A stretch of DNA of 33,232 nt from Candidatus Falkowbacteria bacterium CG10_big_fil_rev_8_21_14_0_10_39_11. GTDB taxonomy: Bacteria > Patescibacteriota > Patescibacteriia > UBA11705. Within the stretch, counting starts at the first letter, position 1, and every line of letters starts with the position of its first letter. The notes beneath the pieces are model-generated. The model had not been told where the DNA came from and did no database searches. It worked only from the letters and a program-made list of their open reading frames with translations. Below are positions 30,346-33,232 of this stretch, in pieces. The stretch is taken from positions 18,234 to 51,465 of the forward strand of contig PFAP01000003.1 in the NCBI GenBank assembly GCA_002773615.1, in the 5' to 3' direction. A program made the translations under genes and the position numbers.

Positions 30346-33003
30346 TTACATCTTGCTAAGTTTTGTCAATTTCTTGTTGTAAGCAGCAATATCCTTGTCA
30401 ATTTCTATAACTTCAGTTGCAGACTTACCAGCCTTACTGCCATTAAGTTCTGCAATTTTGTTATTAATGATAGCGACAGCCGCACCTGTAGACGACCTAA
30501 GATCATCAAATTTACCGCCAATCAGACGAGGATCAAGGGCCATTTCTTCCATGTTATTGGACAACCGAGAAAGACGCTTGGCTTCCGGAGTACCAGCCGC
30601 AGGAGCTAAAGTATTTAGATGAGTAAACTCCGTAATCATTCTGTCCATCATAGCTTCAGCTTCACCAGAACCAACTTCAGAGGCGATTTCGCCCATCTGC
30701 GCTTGAGAAATACTGCTGATGAAAGCTTGGTATTGTTGTTTATTAGATGGTTGTTGAAGCGCGGTCATCTGTGCAGAGTCAATCTTGGCGATATCAGATC
30801 CTTTGGCACCTGAAACAAACTTAGCGATTTCTTGAGCTTGGTCAGCATCAGATAACCCATCAAACGCACCCGTCTCGCCCCCATGAGAAACCAATGTTTT
30901 TGTAATCTTTGCCTTGGCTTGACGCATACGGGCTTGATCTGCCGGTTTAGCTCCAGGCTTACTAATCTCAACATCGAGGGTCTGCAAGACACGTTCCTTG
31001 GCTTTGGGATTCTCTTCAACCATAAGCTGCATCTTTTGAGTAAAGACTTTGTTGCCTAGAGCACTTTGCATACCTGAGACGGCCTCTGGAATATCAAGAA
31101 CGCTTTTGTCCAGTTTAGCCGGATCAATTGTTTTATTTTTTACCGCTGCCTGGAAGTCATCCCGACCCTTTTTACTGGTAAAGTCATATTCCAGATGTTT
31201 CAAAGAATCACCCAGTTTCAACTGAGGCATGACACCCTTGCGGTTGGAATATGATGATCGAATATCCTTGACTGCGTCTGCATCTTTGCCTCCAAGATCA
31301 CCTTGTTGACCCAATATTTTCATAGCAGCAGCTCGCTCATCCATGCTCCTAGATTTATCTTTCATGGTATCCCTAAGAGCTGATTTCCCTTGAGGGTCAG
31401 TGCCTTTATATTTTTCCAGTTTCTTTTCGTATTTTTCAATATTTTCGAGTGCGGATTGTGACGCCGCATAATCCACCCGCTTGGATTGACGGTTGTAGCC
31501 ACCTCGAAGTCCACGAAGACTGCCTGACCCAACGGATTTCAATGTATCGACAGCACCATAACCGAGAGCCCCACCGACAAAACCGGCGGCTCCGGCCAAA
31601 GCGCCAGCAACCTTACGGCCGGCACCGACACCACCAGCAGCAGGAGCAAAGGACTCGTAACCTTCTTTGAAACCTTTGGTACCACCTCTAAATACATTCT
31701 CTGGAATTCGAGCCAAACCACGAGCGGCACCAGCAACGGTACCAGCAACGGCACCAGCAGCGCCAACACTTATCTTGGCTGCACCGGTCGCAAATGGAGC
31801 CAATTTTCTACCAGTATATTTTGTGACGGATTTCCCGCCTTTATAGGTTCGGACACCATATCTTTTCCAGGCTTGAGCCCCACCATATTTTTGACCCTTG
31901 GAGTAGGCCCATTTCCCAACTCCGCTGCCGACGGCACCACCGATTTCTTGACTGATCATGTAGGCGCCATAAAGCATAGCCAGTGACATAACCGCAGGAA
32001 CAAAACTCTCAATATTTTCCAGTGGATGCCTGGTTGGCGGTTCGCCACCGGCTTGAGCACTGGCGGTGAGAGCAGATTGTTGAGAGGTTTGGGTTGTATT
32101 AAAATTGTCTTTAGCATTAGACATCATCAGTAATGATAACCATAAAAAGAAAGCCACCACCGGACCGATCACAACGGTTTTACCAAATTCAGCCCACCAA
32201 CGTTTGGTATATTGGCTGATAATCGGGAATCCAATAAAGTTTAAAAATCCGATTGGTGACAAGATAATCAGAATCCAAATCATAACTATTCGGGTCAACA
32301 GAATGGCTGCCAACATGAATGTAATTATACCGGTAAAGATTAAAAAGACGATGGTAAAAGCCATTATGGCCAAAACTTTCATCCAGTCAACCGTATCCTG
32401 ATTGGCTGAGTTGGCATTGAAATTGAAATATTGAGCCATGCCAATACCCTCGATCAAGTTGGCACCAGCGGTCGCGGCATATCCGTTGACAAAGGTCATC
32501 ATAAAGACTTGCGCCACATCAATCATCAGAGCACTGGCCAATTTACTAAAATTGATCAGTACTGCAACCAAAATAATCTTGACTAGAGCTTTGTTGCCAC
32601 CGACTTTGCCTTCCAATCTAAAAATAATACCAAAAGCATACAAAAGTAAAATGAGAACAATGCCCATATTGGCGATGTCGCGGATGATTACCCAGCCCTT
32701 GGTAACGGCTACATTGCCAAAAAAATTGTCATAAGAACTGACAATAATCAAAAGGACAAAAATCTTACTGACAATTAAACTCAAAATATAAGCAAACCCA
32801 TAAGCGAGGTAAGCCAATATTTTCCCAAGTAATTGCAAAACAGACTCCACCGTTCCAGCTTGAGCAAATCCGGCAACCACAAAAGAGAAGACCAAAACCA
32901 AGATCAGGGTAACTAAAACAGTTTTCTTGTGGCGAAACCTCAGAAAATTTAAAATTCGATAGCCACTAGAACCCAAAAATTGTTTGATTCTAGTTAAATC
33001 CAT
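30346..33003 (-). CDS. VirB6/TrbL-like polytopic membrane protein with long soluble tail
   Basis: An 885-residue protein. The first 360 residues contain about eight membrane helices, including a signal-like first one (30-47, VLVTLILVLVFSFVVAGFA) and the VirB6/TrbL-style core (ILSPIGFLNFIGFPIISQY, KRWWAEFGKTVVIGPVVAFF). A Gly/Ala-rich basic stretch follows (about 375-500), then a long helical, hydrophilic tail (500-885). VirB6/TrbL proteins form the inner-membrane channel of type IV systems. The start at 33003 (MDLTRIKQFL) is supported by an extended -10 promoter about 55 bases upstream. It is the first gene of the leftward cluster in this window. Confidence 0.78.
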   Translation of the reverse strand: MDLTRIKQFLGSSGYRILNFLRFRHKKTVLVTLILVLVFSFVVAGFAQAGTVESVLQLLGKILAYLAYGFAYILSLIVSKIFVLLIIVSSYDNFFGNVAVTKGWVIIRDIANMGIVLILLLYAFGIIFRLEGKVGGNKALVKIILVAVLINFSKLASALMIDVAQVFMMTFVNGYAATAGANLIEGIGMAQYFNFNANSANQDTVDWMKVLAIMAFTIVFLIFTGIITFMLAAILLTRIVMIWILIILSPIGFLNFIGFPIISQYTKRWWAEFGKTVVIGPVVAFFLWLSLLMMSNAKDNFNTTQTSQQSALTASAQAGGEPPTRHPLENIESFVPAVMSLAMLYGAYMISQEIGGAVGSGVGKWAYSKGQKYGGAQAWKRYGVRTYKGGKSVTKYTGRKLAPFATGAAKISVGAAGAVAGTVAGAARGLARIPENVFRGGTKGFKEGYESFAPAAGGVGAGRKVAGALAGAAGFVGGALGYGAVDTLKSVGSGSLRGLRGGYNRQSKRVDYAASQSALENIEKYEKKLEKYKGTDPQGKSALRDTMKDKSRSMDERAAAMKILGQQGDLGGKDADAVKDIRSSYSNRKGVMPQLKLGDSLKHLEYDFTSKKGRDDFQAAVKNKTIDPAKLDKSVLDIPEAVSGMQSALGNKVFTQKMQLMVEENPKAKERVLQTLDVEISKPGAKPADQARMRQAKAKITKTLVSHGGETGAFDGLSDADQAQEIAKFVSGAKGSDIAKIDSAQMTALQQPSNKQQYQAFISSISQAQMGEIASEVGSGEAEAMMDRMITEFTHLNTLAPAAGTPEAKRLSRLSNNMEEMALDPRLIGGKFDDLRSSTGAAVAIINNKIAELNGSKAGKSATEVIEIDKDIAAYNKKLTKLSKM

Positions 33004-33058
33004 AATGTATATTCAAAATTAGCCAGCATCGCATTTTATGGCTTATTTTTCTAGTAAA

Positions 33059-33067
33059 ATTATACCA
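33059..33067 (-). promoter_or_regulatory. Extended -10 promoter of the type IV cluster
   Basis: On the minus strand TGG-TATAAT (perfect -10 at 33059-33064 with the TGn extension) and no good -35. The leader of about 50 bases can form an AGCCA/TGGCT hairpin before the ATG at 33003. It is the same form as the promoter before the P-type ATPase. Confidence 0.6.
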
Positions 33068-33124
33068 TAAATTCGCTTTTCCGCCCAAGGGATTACCGAG
33101 TTAGTTATCAACACACAAAGCCGA

Positions 33125-33231
33125 CGGCTCCTCCTTCGAAGCCGTGACCTTTAGCAGAGTCCCGAATGGAGACTCTGCTAAAAAGACCTTTCAACTCCCA
33201 GCTCATAAGAGTCTCCTGAAAGGGACTCTTA
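33125..33231. repeat. Three palindromes upstream of the type IV cluster
   Basis: ACGGCT ... AGCCGT (about 33125-33145), TTAGCAGAGTC ... GACTCTGCTAA (33151-33181) and AAGAGTC ... GACTCTT (33207-33230). The second and third share AGAGTC/GACTCT arms and can also pair with each other. No reading frame is visible here up to the window end. Confidence 0.6.
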
Positions 33232-33232
33232 T

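Overview
The window looks like a chromosome segment of a Candidate Phyla Radiation (Patescibacteria) bacterium, probably Parcubacteria-like; that placement is inference. The reasons are an AT-rich genome with short gaps, a PrgI / split-VirB4 / VirB6-like gene cluster joined to comF and murG, an rlpA-ftsE-ftsX operon, small single-domain GIY-YIG and four-helix-bundle genes, and many intergenic palindromes. TGA acts as a normal stop, so code 11 fits.

Left part (1-7130): the end of an unknown gene, an HD-domain protein and a DUF302 protein. Then come two blocks of unrecognised genes (1280-2940 and 5113-7090) on either side of recG. In these blocks most transcription units have their own near-consensus sigma70-type promoter, a GGAGG Shine-Dalgarno site and a strong hairpin terminator. 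Several of the genes carry single-base frame disruptions that the housekeeping genes lack. One of them encodes two tandem copies of an unknown domain.

Middle part (7128-12580): a cupin gene, then a tRNA-rich stretch (Arg, Ser-TGA, Ser-GCT and, after ftsX-ftsE-rlpA, Thr). The Arg and both Ser tRNA genes sit beside degenerate partial copies of themselves that are broken by short palindromic inserts. A GIY-YIG gene lies between tRNA-Ser(TGA) and its broken copy. The ftsX-ftsE-rlpA operon serves division and wall remodelling, and a candidate structured RNA follows tRNA-Thr.

12581-21240: a cell-envelope operon (P-type Ca2+-like ATPase, PH-domain membrane protein, DivIC/FtsB-like protein, membrane-anchored parvulin with an apparently permuted domain). 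Next are small accessory genes: a membrane protein, a zinc-metallopeptidase-like protein, a nucleotidyltransferase, an HD hydrolase and a possible small zinc protein. Then come tRNA-Lys and two cloverleaf-like repeats.

21241-33003: one long leftward gene string. It runs from a VirB6/TrbL-like polytopic protein through two unknown helical proteins (with a four-helix-bundle gene between them), PrgI, a split VirB4/TraC-like ATPase and an anchored NTF2/VirB8-like protein, to ComF and MurG. It reads as a type IV secretion- or pilus-like machine, plausibly for DNA uptake. The right edge carries paired palindromes that can fold in two mutually exclusive ways.
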